DNA of 64,000 nt. It comes from Streptomyces sp. NBC_00091 (lineage in GTDB: Bacteria; Actinomycetota; Actinomycetes; Streptomycetales; Streptomycetaceae). The DNA is taken from positions 3,472,001 through 3,536,000 of the forward strand of contig NZ_JAPEMA010000001.1 in NCBI RefSeq assembly GCF_026343185.1, read 5' to 3'. The notes under the pieces were generated by a model, which was given only the letters and a program-made list of their open reading frames with translations, made no database searches and was not told the DNA's origin. The position numbers were made by a program, and so were the translations under genes. Below are positions 34,980-42,657 of this stretch, piece by piece; the stretch's first letter is position 1; each line of letters starts with the position of its first letter.

Positions 34980-36311
34980 TCACTGCCCCCTGACGGTGAC
35001 CTTCTCGTCGTTCTGGATCTGCTTGACCAGCTGCTGCACCTTCGCCTTGTCCCAGACGAGGTTGCCGCCCCGCTGGCCCGAGATCGGCATGTTCAGCGAG
35101 ACGCCGTCGCCCCCGTTGACGCCCTTCATCGCGAAGAACATCTGCCCCATGTCCCACAGCCCCATGTCCTTGTCCACGACCAGCGTGTCCAGGCCGGCGC
35201 CCATCACCGGGTAGAGGGAGAAGGGGTTGAGGACCGTGCTCGGGGTGGCCGCCTGGCTCGCCAGCGCGGAGAGGAACTTCTGCTGGTTCTTGGTCCGTTG
35301 CAGGTCCGACTCGGCGAAGGCGTACCGGGTCCGTACGAAGGCCAGGGACTGCTCGCCGTTCAGGGTCTGGCGGCCCGCCTTGAAGTCGGCGCCCGACTTC
35401 TCGTCCTTGAAGCCCTGTTCGATGTCCAGCTCCACCCCGCCGAGGGCGTCCACGATGTTCGCGAAACCGGCGAAACCGATCTCGGCGTAGTGGTCGATGC
35501 GCAGCCCGGTGTTGAACTCGACCGTCCGCACGAGCAGCTCCGGGCCGTCCTCCGCGTACGCGGCGTTCAGCTTGACCCGGCGCCCCTCGGAGGCGAACTT
35601 CTTGCCCGACTGGGAGCCGACGAAGGAGGGGATCTCCACGTCGGAGTCGCGAGGCAGCGAGACCATGGTGTTCCCGCTGGAGCACTTCGCCAGGATCATC
35701 ATCGAGTCGGTGCGCTTGCCCTCGGCGGAGCCCGTGTGGAGCTTCTTCTTCTCCCCGTCGGACATGCCCTCGCGGCTGTCGGAGCCCACGATCAGGTACG
35801 TGGTGCAGTCGCCCTCCTTCGGGCGCTCGATCACCTTCGACAGGTCCACCTCGCGGCGGACCTGGGAGTCCGCCCAGAAGTAGGTGCCGATACCGGTGAC
35901 CAGCAGGACGGAGACCACGGCGATCGAGCCGATCTTGATCCGCTTGCGCCAGTCGACGACCACCCGGACGGGGACGGCGCCGCCGGGGCCCGAGGGGCCG
36001 CCGGGGCCCGAGGGACCGCCCGGGCCCGCGGGCCGGCCGTAGACCTGCCCGGTGTTGTAGCCGCTGTCGTACGCGGCGTCCGGGCCCTGCGCCTGCTGCG
36101 GCGGCACCCCGTACCCGGGACGGGCGCCCGGCGGCGGGGACTGCGGCGGGACCGGCGGCCGCGCCGGGCGCTGCGGCGGCTGCTGGGGCCGCTGGACGTG
36201 ACGCATCCGCTGCGCCCCGTCCGGCTGCGCCTGCCCGCTGCCGTTGCCGTACCCGTCATCGCGGCGGCCCCGTGCGTCGCGCTCGCCGTTCCACCCGTCC
36301 CAGTCACTCAT
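34980..36311 (-). CDS. LytR-CpsA-Psr (LCP) family protein 1
   Basis: 443 residues. A ~125-residue cytoplasmic Pro/Gln/Gly-rich head, one transmembrane helix (IGSIAVVSVLLVTGIGTYF), then the extracytoplasmic LCP catalytic domain: YLIVGSDSR, RTDSMMI, SLPRDSDVEIP, KLNAAYAEDGPELLVRTVE and FVRTRYAFAESDLQR. LCP enzymes transfer polyprenyl-pyrophosphate-linked glycopolymers to peptidoglycan. No LytR_C domain after the catalytic part, unlike LCP 2-4 here. ATG 36311 (MSDWDGWNGERD) is the natural start; the longer frame has no support. It is divergent from the thioesterase gene. Confidence 0.92.
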   Translation of the reverse strand: MSDWDGWNGERDARGRRDDGYGNGSGQAQPDGAQRMRHVQRPQQPPQRPARPPVPPQSPPPGARPGYGVPPQQAQGPDAAYDSGYNTGQVYGRPAGPGGPSGPGGPSGPGGAVPVRVVVDWRKRIKIGSIAVVSVLLVTGIGTYFWADSQVRREVDLSKVIERPKEGDCTTYLIVGSDSREGMSDGEKKKLHTGSAEGKRTDSMMILAKCSSGNTMVSLPRDSDVEIPSFVGSQSGKKFASEGRRVKLNAAYAEDGPELLVRTVEFNTGLRIDHYAEIGFAGFANIVDALGGVELDIEQGFKDEKSGADFKAGRQTLNGEQSLAFVRTRYAFAESDLQRTKNQQKFLSALASQAATPSTVLNPFSLYPVMGAGLDTLVVDKDMGLWDMGQMFFAMKGVNGGDGVSLNMPISGQRGGNLVWDKAKVQQLVKQIQNDEKVTVRGQ

Positions 36312-36417
36312 GCGGACAAGGATGCCTGGCCCGGGGTGGTGCAGGACACCCCGGTGGAGCCTTCGTACCGGGGCTGTTGCAGAGCTGATGCCTGCAATAC
36401 GCACTTAAGGTGGCCGT

Positions 36418-36957
36418 ATGACAGAGATACCGGCCGCACCGGCGGGAAAGCCGATCTCGGCCTCCCGCACCACCCTCAGCCACATCATGACCGCGAACGA
36501 CACCAACCTCCTCGGCACGGTGCACGGCGGCGTGATCATGAAGCTGGTGGACGACGCCGCCGGGGCCGTGGCCGGGCGTCACTCGGGCGGGCCGGCCGTG
36601 ACCGCCTCCATGGACGAGATGGCCTTCCTCGCCCCGGTCCGGGTCGGCGACCTCGTCCACGTGCGGGCGCAGTGCAACTGGACCGGCCGCTCCTCGATGG
36701 AGATCGGCGTACGGGTCCTGGCCGAGCGGTGGAACGAGTCCACCCCGGCCACCCAGGTCGGCAGCGCCTACCTCGTCTTCACGGCGGTGGACGCCGAGGG
36801 CAAGCCCCGCCAGGTCCCGCCGGTGATCCCGGAGACCGAGCAGGACGAGCGCCGCTACCAGGAGGCCCAGATCCGCCGCACCCACCGCCTCGCCCGCCGC
36901 CAGGCGATCACCGAACTGCGCGAGCGCCGCCAGGCCGAGGGCCTCGACGAGGAATGA
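36418..36957 (+). CDS. Acyl-CoA thioesterase (hotdog fold, YciA-like)
   Basis: 179 residues. The hotdog core carries NDTNLLGTVHGGVIMKLVDD, with the Asn/Asp and HGG active-site elements of acyl-CoA hydrolases, then MAFLAPVRVGDLVHVRAQ and a basic helical tail. It hydrolyses acyl-CoA in the cytoplasm; chain-length preference cannot be read from sequence. ATG 36418. The gene lies 106 bp from the divergent LCP 1 and 117 bp before the acyltransferase; no operon is evident. Confidence 0.9.
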   Translation: MTEIPAAPAGKPISASRTTLSHIMTANDTNLLGTVHGGVIMKLVDDAAGAVAGRHSGGPAVTASMDEMAFLAPVRVGDLVHVRAQCNWTGRSSMEIGVRVLAERWNESTPATQVGSAYLVFTAVDAEGKPRQVPPVIPETEQDERRYQEAQIRRTHRLARRQAITELRERRQAEGLDEE

Positions 36958-37074
36958 TCCATTCGGCCGCTGCGGCGGGCCACCCGTAGACTCCTCAGCC
37001 GACGTCTGCCCGCCCGGCACCGGGTGGTGCGGCGTGACCCCTCAACCGGCTCCTGTTGTGGAGATTTACTCACG

Positions 37075-38292
37075 ATGTCGACGGTCATACCGCCCCAGCG
37101 GGGCGCAGAGAAGGTGCTGCCGGGCTCGCGCCAGGAACCCGACAGGGCCCGTCGGCCGAGGCTCCGAGCCCTGGACGGCTTGCGGCTGGTGGCCGCGCTG
37201 ATGGTGGTCGCCTTCCACTGGGTGGGCGTCAACCGGAATTCCGCGGTGTGGGGAGGGACCCCCGAGTCCCTCATGCCGGTGCTGCACCGCTTCAGTGCCT
37301 ACGGCTTTATGGGCGTCCAGCTGTTCTTCCTGATCAGCGGCTTCGTCATCTGCATGTCCTGCTGGGGCCGCACCCCCCGGCAGTACTTCACCTCGCGCGT
37401 GGTGCGCCTCTTCCCGGCGTACTGGGTCGCGATCGTGCTGACCGGACTGGTGGTCAACTACGCCGCGTCGGCGAGGCAGGAGCGCGGGCACCGCAGCGTC
37501 TCGGACATCCTGTCCAACCTGACGATGCTCCAGCAGCCCCTCGGCGTGGCCGAAGTGGACCCGGTCTACTGGACCCTCTGGGTCGAGCTGCGCTTCTACC
37601 TGCTCTTCGCCTTCGTGGTGGCCTTCGGGCTGACCTACCGCCGGGTGCTGACCTTCTGCGGGATCTGGATGGTCCTGTCCGTCGTCGGCAGGGGCTCGGA
37701 CAACAAGCTGCTGGAACTGTTCGTCATGCCCGAGTACGCCCCGTACTTCATCGCCGGTGTGGTCATGTACCTGATCTACCGCTTCGGTGCGAACTGGCTG
37801 CTCCTCGGGTCGGTCGGATTCTCGTTCCTGGTGGCCCAGCACCAGCTGCTCGGCACGCGCGACAGCTTCAAGTACGGCGTGATGCACTCGATCAGCTGGA
37901 CGGCCATGACCGTCTTCTGCCTGTTCGCCTTCGGGGTGGTGCTCGCAGCGGCGATGGGCGCCTTCGACCGGATCCAGTGGAAGTGGCTCACCACCGCGGG
38001 AGCGCTCACCTACCCCGTCTACCTGCTGCACCAGGAGATCGGCTTCGCCCTGATCCGCTGGGCCCGCGACCACGGCATCGGCGTCTGGGCGACCCTCATC
38101 GCCGCCCTCGCCGCCATCCTCCTGCTGTCCTGGGTCGTGCACCGCTACGCCGAGCGCCCCCTGTCGGCCCTCATGCGACGCATGCTGGACGCTCCCGGGC
38201 TGGCACTTCCCAAGTCCGACCCACCCGTACGCAGCCGCGCCACGCTCGCCGAGCAGCCTGCGGTCCACGCAGAAGGCAGCCCCATCCGATGA
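37075..38292 (+). CDS. Acyltransferase 3 family membrane protein (second copy)
   Basis: 405 residues. LRALDGLRLVAALMVVAFHW begins the first helix with the His motif; FMGVQLFFLISGFVICMS, SRVVRLFPAYW and TYPVYLLHQEIGF follow, with about ten helices and a basic C-terminal tail. It is a paralogue of the 33.6-kb protein, probably O-acylating an extracytoplasmic glycan. ATG 37075 is taken as the start; the in-frame extension to 37024 looks non-coding. Its stop overlaps the ATG of the GT39 gene (ATGA), so the two products are made together and probably act on the same polymer. Confidence 0.9.
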   Translation: MSTVIPPQRGAEKVLPGSRQEPDRARRPRLRALDGLRLVAALMVVAFHWVGVNRNSAVWGGTPESLMPVLHRFSAYGFMGVQLFFLISGFVICMSCWGRTPRQYFTSRVVRLFPAYWVAIVLTGLVVNYAASARQERGHRSVSDILSNLTMLQQPLGVAEVDPVYWTLWVELRFYLLFAFVVAFGLTYRRVLTFCGIWMVLSVVGRGSDNKLLELFVMPEYAPYFIAGVVMYLIYRFGANWLLLGSVGFSFLVAQHQLLGTRDSFKYGVMHSISWTAMTVFCLFAFGVVLAAAMGAFDRIQWKWLTTAGALTYPVYLLHQEIGFALIRWARDHGIGVWATLIAALAAILLLSWVVHRYAERPLSALMRRMLDAPGLALPKSDPPVRSRATLAEQPAVHAEGSPIR

Positions 38293-39818
38293 CCTCCGCA
38301 GGCATGCTGCCCGTCTCGCCGGCCGATCCGCCGGCGGATTCGCCCGCCGACCCGCGACCCGGGACCGGTGCGGGACCCGCGACGCCGCGCCGGCTTCCGG
38401 GCCCCGACTGGCTGTGGGCCGCGCTGCTGACGCTCGTGGTCACCGCCTTCGGCATCGGCCGGGCCGAGCCCTGGCGGGATGAGCTGGCCAGCTGGAACGC
38501 CGCCACGCGCAGCACCGGCGAGCTGATCGACATGCTGGGCCGGGTGGACGCCGTCTCCGGCCTCTACTACCTGCTGCTGCACGGCTGGGTCTCCGTCTTC
38601 GGGGACTCCACCGCGATGCTCCGGCTGCCGTCGGCGCTCGCCATGGCCGCCGCCGCGGCCTTCGCCGTACTGACGGCCCGCAGGCTCTTCGACCGCCGGA
38701 CCGCCGTTTTCACCGGTCTGCTCTTCGCCTTCGTGCCGGCCGTCTCCCGGTACGGCCAGGAGGCCCGCTCGTACGCCTTCGTCGTGCTGGCGGTCACCGC
38801 CGCGACCTGGCTGCTGCTGCGGGCGCTGGAGCGGCCGGCCCTGCGGCGCTGGGCCCCGTACGCCCTCGCGGTGGCGGCGGCCGGGCTGTTCCACGTCGTG
38901 TCGCTGCTGTTCCTGCTGCCGCACGGCCTGATCGTGCTCCTGCGCTGGTGGCAGGACCGGCGGGGGCGCACCCTCGTCGCCTACGCGGTGACGGTGGCGG
39001 CCGCCCTGCTGCCGGTGATCCCGCTGGTGCTGCTGGGGCAGCGCCAGGTGGGCCGCCAGATCAGCTGGATCAAGACCCCGCACCTGCGGAGCATCGCCGA
39101 CCTCTGGAGCAACCTCTTCGGCTCCCCGATGATCGGTCTCGCCATTGCCGCGGTGGCGCTGCTCCCGCTCGCCTGGAGCCGGGGCCGGCGGCCCGCGGTG
39201 GAGCTCGCCTTGGTCGGGGCGGCCCCGATCGGGGCCGCCTGGGTGGTCTCGCAGGGCAGCACCTCGTACTTCATGGACCGCTACCTGCTCTTCACCCTGC
39301 CCGCCTGGGTGGTGCTCGCGGCCGCCGGCCTGGCCGCGCTGCGGCCGCGGCGGGCCGGGGCGCTCGCCCTGGCCGCGCTGATCCTCCTCGGCCTTCCCGA
39401 CCAGCGCCAGATGCGTACGGAGTGGTCCAGGGTCGGCCTCGACGGCGAGGCCGCGGCGCGGGTCATCGCCAAGGGCTACCGGCCCGGGGACGGGTTCGTT
39501 CCCGTGCGCGGCGCGGACCGGGTGTTCATGATCGACTTCCAGGTGGAGTACTACCTGCCGCAGCGCGTCCAGCTGAGGGACGTCTTCGCGGAGCGCTCGG
39601 CGCTGGCGAGCGACGACCTGTTCCCGCAGGAGTGCGCGCGGCCCGTGCAGTGCCTCGGCTCCACCCAGCGGGTGTGGGTGGTGACCTGGAGCGGTACGAA
39701 GAACCCGTACCACAAGCTCCCGAAGGAGCAGGCCGAGGCGCTGGAGAGCCACTACCGGGTGGCCGAGAGCCAGACGGTGCGCGGACTGCGGGTCTCCCTG
39801 CTGGAGCGCGTCAGGTAG
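38289..39818 (+). CDS. GT39/ArnT-like membrane glycosyltransferase
   Basis: 509 residues. A short Pro-rich cytoplasmic head, then WLWAALLTLVVTAFGIGRAE leads to the extracytoplasmic catalytic DE motif in EPWRDELASWN. RYGQEARSYAF and FMDRYLLFTLPAWVVL match the PMT_2 family. About nine helices are followed by a ~125-residue C-terminal extracytoplasmic domain containing two Cys (ECARPVQC). It uses polyprenyl-phosphate sugars. It is less like the true protein O-mannosyltransferase Pmt and more like lipid or wall glycan transferases. Translationally coupled to the acyltransferase before it; its 3' end overlaps LCP 2 by 8 nt, tail to tail. Confidence 0.87.
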   Translation: MTSAGMLPVSPADPPADSPADPRPGTGAGPATPRRLPGPDWLWAALLTLVVTAFGIGRAEPWRDELASWNAATRSTGELIDMLGRVDAVSGLYYLLLHGWVSVFGDSTAMLRLPSALAMAAAAAFAVLTARRLFDRRTAVFTGLLFAFVPAVSRYGQEARSYAFVVLAVTAATWLLLRALERPALRRWAPYALAVAAAGLFHVVSLLFLLPHGLIVLLRWWQDRRGRTLVAYAVTVAAALLPVIPLVLLGQRQVGRQISWIKTPHLRSIADLWSNLFGSPMIGLAIAAVALLPLAWSRGRRPAVELALVGAAPIGAAWVVSQGSTSYFMDRYLLFTLPAWVVLAAAGLAALRPRRAGALALAALILLGLPDQRQMRTEWSRVGLDGEAAARVIAKGYRPGDGFVPVRGADRVFMIDFQVEYYLPQRVQLRDVFAERSALASDDLFPQECARPVQCLGSTQRVWVVTWSGTKNPYHKLPKEQAEALESHYRVAESQTVRGLRVSLLERVR

Positions 39819-41400
39819 TCCCGCACACCACCTGGTCGCCGGTGACCGCCCCGGCGGCCTCCCCGCCCTGGTAGGGGTCCTCGGGCCGCACCGGGACCAC
39901 CTTGCGGTACTCCGAGCCGGCCGTCACCAGCACCGTGCGGCCCTGCCCGGTGACCGCGCGCAGCTCACTGCCGGGCAGCGCCGTCGCCACGGTGCGGGCG
40001 GAGCGGTCCCAGCGCGGGTCGTACGCGATCACCGTGCGCCGGACCTCGCGGCTGGCGGCGTTGCCCGGGGCGCGGGTCGTGTCGAAGCCGGTGGCGCGCA
40101 GGGCCGCGTCCACCCGCCCGCCGAGCCCGTCGATCCGGGTCCCGTTCTCCACCTGGACCCTGATCTGCTGCGGGGGCACGTCCACCGGCACGGCGGGGAG
40201 CCGCTGCCCGCCGCCGCCGCCGCTGCCGCCGCCCTGCCCGGTCCGGGCCGGGGCGAGCGGGCGGTCCTGGCGCAGCGCCTCGAAGAGCCGGGCGGCCTTC
40301 GGCTCGTCCCACTTCACCGTCGAGCCGATCCCCTTGACCGGGTACGAGGCGTCCCCGACCGGGACCGAGGCGAACTCGGACGAGGAGGGGGTGAAGTCGC
40401 GCATGGCCTGCCCCAGCGCCAGCATCTGCTCCGAGCCGAAGTCCTTGTCGGCCCGCACCGACCCCAGCAGGGTGGAGCTGACCTCCTTGAACTTCACCGG
40501 GTTCAGCAGCACCCCGCCCCCGGTGGCCTGCTTGATCAGGGCGGCCACGAACCGCTGCTGGCGCTGCATGCGGCCCAGGTCGGAGGCCCCGTCCACATGG
40601 CGCGAGCGCACGTACTGCAGGGACTGGCCGCCGCTGAGCCGGTGGGTGCCGGGCAGCAGGTCCAGGCCGGTGTTCTGGTCGTGCAGGGCCTTGGCGGTGC
40701 AGATCTCCACCCCGCCCATCGCGTCGACGGTCCTCATGAAGCTGGTGAAGTCGACCTCCAGGTAGTGGTCGATCTTGACCCGGGTCATGTTCTCGACGGT
40801 CCGCACGGTCAGGTTCGGCCCGCCTTCGGCATAGGCCGCGTTGAGCTTCACCGGGTGGGCCCTGTGCGGCTTGCCGGTCACCGGGTCCCGGTGCGCGGGC
40901 AGCTCGGCGTAGCTGTCCCGGGGGAGGCTGACCACGCTGGCCCGCTCCTTGTCGGCGGACAGGTGCACCAGCATGATCGTGTCGGTGCAGCGGCAGGGCG
41001 CCCCGCCGAGCCGGTACTCCCGCTTCTCCTCCGGGCTGATCTTGTCCCGGCCGTCGGTGCCGACCAGCAGGAAGTTCATCCCGTGCCCGGCCTGCGGGCG
41101 GTTCTTCATGTCCTTGAAGGGGTCCACCCGCTCGATCCCGGTGTCCAGGCCGGTCATCACGGCGTGCCCCACGGCCCCCGAGCCCAGCACCACCAGCGAC
41201 AGCCCGGCCGCGATCCGCACTCCCCACCGGGGCCGGTCGCCCCGCCCCCGGGCCTCGCGACCGCCGCTCCGCGCACGCTGCGGCTGGGAAGGCCTGGCGG
41301 GTCGGGTGGGACGGGGCGGCTGGGGCACGGGGGACACCTCCGCGGGGGACAGCAGGGGAACGGAGCCGGCGTTCGGTCCGCCGTACGGGCCGGCCGGCAC
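39811..41400 (-). CDS. LytR-CpsA-Psr family protein 2 (LCP + LytR_C)
   Basis: 529 residues. A Pro/Arg-rich cytoplasmic head (about 1-60), one helix (IAAGLSLVVLGSGAVGHAVM), the LCP domain (NFLLVGTDGRDKI, CTDTIMLVHLSADKE, SLPRDSYAELP, KLNAAYAEGGPNL, YVRSRHVDGASDLGR), a Gly-rich linker and a C-terminal LytR_C domain (IRVQVENGTRIDGLGG). It should ligate a polyprenyl-linked polymer to peptidoglycan outside the membrane. The GTG at 41400 has no clear ribosome site; an overlapping ATG at 41402 is out of frame. It is divergent from the GT2 gene at 41.5 kb and convergent with GT39. Confidence 0.9.
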   Translation of the reverse strand: MPAGPYGGPNAGSVPLLSPAEVSPVPQPPRPTRPARPSQPQRARSGGREARGRGDRPRWGVRIAAGLSLVVLGSGAVGHAVMTGLDTGIERVDPFKDMKNRPQAGHGMNFLLVGTDGRDKISPEEKREYRLGGAPCRCTDTIMLVHLSADKERASVVSLPRDSYAELPAHRDPVTGKPHRAHPVKLNAAYAEGGPNLTVRTVENMTRVKIDHYLEVDFTSFMRTVDAMGGVEICTAKALHDQNTGLDLLPGTHRLSGGQSLQYVRSRHVDGASDLGRMQRQQRFVAALIKQATGGGVLLNPVKFKEVSSTLLGSVRADKDFGSEQMLALGQAMRDFTPSSSEFASVPVGDASYPVKGIGSTVKWDEPKAARLFEALRQDRPLAPARTGQGGGSGGGGGQRLPAVPVDVPPQQIRVQVENGTRIDGLGGRVDAALRATGFDTTRAPGNAASREVRRTVIAYDPRWDRSARTVATALPGSELRAVTGQGRTVLVTAGSEYRKVVPVRPEDPYQGGEAAGAVTGDQVVCGTT

Positions 41401-41489
41401 ATCGGGCAGATTCGTCAGAACAGTAGGCCCATACGATCAGCCTCTGTCCGTACCGCTCGTCCGCCGCGCACCCGTTTCCCCCGTACGCG

Positions 41490-41499
41490 GTAACGTGAC
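41490..41499 (+). promoter_or_regulatory. Tandem GTNAC half-sites upstream of the GT2 gene
   Basis: GTAAC followed directly by GTGAC, 27 bp before the GT2 start. Two GTNAC units is the pattern bound by BldD-type regulators. The short length makes chance occurrence possible. Confidence 0.25.
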
Positions 41500-41525
41500 A
41501 CCGATACCCGACCGTGAAGGACGAC

Positions 41526-42569
41526 ATGCCCGCCCAGCAGCCCGCAGTCTCGGTGATCATGCCGGTGCTCAACGAGGAGCGCCACCTGCGTGACTCCGTC
41601 CGGCACATCCTCGGACAGGAGTACGCAGGCGAGATGGAGGTGGTGATCGCGCTCGGGCCGTCCACGGACCGCACCGACGAGATCGCCGCCGAGCTCGTAC
41701 GAGAAACCGCGTCCAATGAACGAGCCCGCGTCCGCACCGTCCCGAACCCCACCGGACGGACCCCCGCGGCCCTCAACGCCGCGATCAAGGCCTCGCGCCA
41801 CCCGATCGTCGTCCGCGTCGACGGCCACGGCATGCTCTCCCCGAACTACATCGCCACCGCCGTCCGCCTCCTGGAGGAGACCGGCGCGCAGAACGTCGGC
41901 GGCATCATGCACGCCGAGGGCGAGAACGCCTGGGAGGACGCCGTCGCCGCCGCGATGACCTCGAAGATCGGCGTCGGCAACGCGGCCTTCCACACCGGCG
42001 GCCAGGCCGGCCCGGCCGAGACCGTCTACCTCGGCGTCTTCCGCCGCGAGGCCCTGGAACAGCAGGGCGGGTACAACGAGGAGTTCATCCGCGCCCAGGA
42101 CTGGGAGCTGAACTTCCGCATCCGCGAGGCCGGCGGGCTCATCTGGTTCTCGCCCGAGCTGAAGGTCCAGTACCGGCCGCGGCCCTCCGTACGGGCCCTG
42201 GCCAAGCAGTACAAGGACTACGGCCGCTGGCGCCACGTGGTGGCCCGCTACCACTCGGGCTCCATCAACCTGCGCTACCTGGCCCCGCCGACCGCCGTCT
42301 GCGCGATCGCGGCCGGTGTGGTCGCGGGTGTGGCCGTCACCCCGTGGGCCTTCGCCGTCCCGGCCGGCTACCTCGCGGCGATCGCCGCCGGCTCCGTCCC
42401 GGCGGGCAGGGGGCTCCCGCTCAAGGCCCGGGCGCAGATCCCCGTCGCCCTCGCCACCATGCACATGTGCTGGGGCTTCGGCTTCCTGACGAGCCCGCGC
42501 TCGCTCGCCCGCAAGGTCATCGCGAGCCGCCGCCCGTCGGTCCCCGGCCGCGACCACTCGCAGGTCTAG
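41526..42569 (+). CDS. GT2 glycosyltransferase with C-terminal membrane segment
   Basis: 347 residues. VSVIMPVLNEERHLRDSV starts a GT-A domain; VRVDGHGMLSPNYI holds the donor/metal-site Asp, GGQAGPAETVYLGVFRREAL and EEFIRAQDWELNFRIREAGG are the acceptor-side motifs. A hydrophobic pair lies near residues 258-300, then a basic tail. It resembles succinoglycan/exopolysaccharide-type GT2 enzymes. AAGGA is 5 nt before ATG 41526, which decides the start over GTG 41514. It is flanked by LCP genes on both sides and closed by a perfect hairpin. Confidence 0.9.
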   Translation: MPAQQPAVSVIMPVLNEERHLRDSVRHILGQEYAGEMEVVIALGPSTDRTDEIAAELVRETASNERARVRTVPNPTGRTPAALNAAIKASRHPIVVRVDGHGMLSPNYIATAVRLLEETGAQNVGGIMHAEGENAWEDAVAAAMTSKIGVGNAAFHTGGQAGPAETVYLGVFRREALEQQGGYNEEFIRAQDWELNFRIREAGGLIWFSPELKVQYRPRPSVRALAKQYKDYGRWRHVVARYHSGSINLRYLAPPTAVCAIAAGVVAGVAVTPWAFAVPAGYLAAIAAGSVPAGRGLPLKARAQIPVALATMHMCWGFGFLTSPRSLARKVIASRRPSVPGRDHSQV

Positions 42570-42580
42570 CTGCTACACCA

Positions 42581-42621
42581 GAAGGGGTGACCCGGTCCTC
42601 CACGGACCGGGTCACCCCTTC
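42581..42621. terminator. Bidirectional terminator between GT2 and LCP 3
   Basis: A perfect 18-bp stem (42581-42598 with 42604-42621; GAAGGGGTGACCC at the base) with a TCCAC loop, followed by AGGTTTT on the plus strand, between convergent genes. Confidence 0.92.
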
Positions 42622-42657
42622 AGGTTTTCATCGGGCTTCGCGTTCAGCCCCGCCGGG

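Noticed and set aside
37056..38288. In-frame upstream extension of the GT39 gene across the acyltransferase gene
   Set aside because: The translated extension is an Arg/Pro-rich out-of-frame reading of a clear membrane protein. The ATG at 38289 overlapping the previous stop is the proper start.
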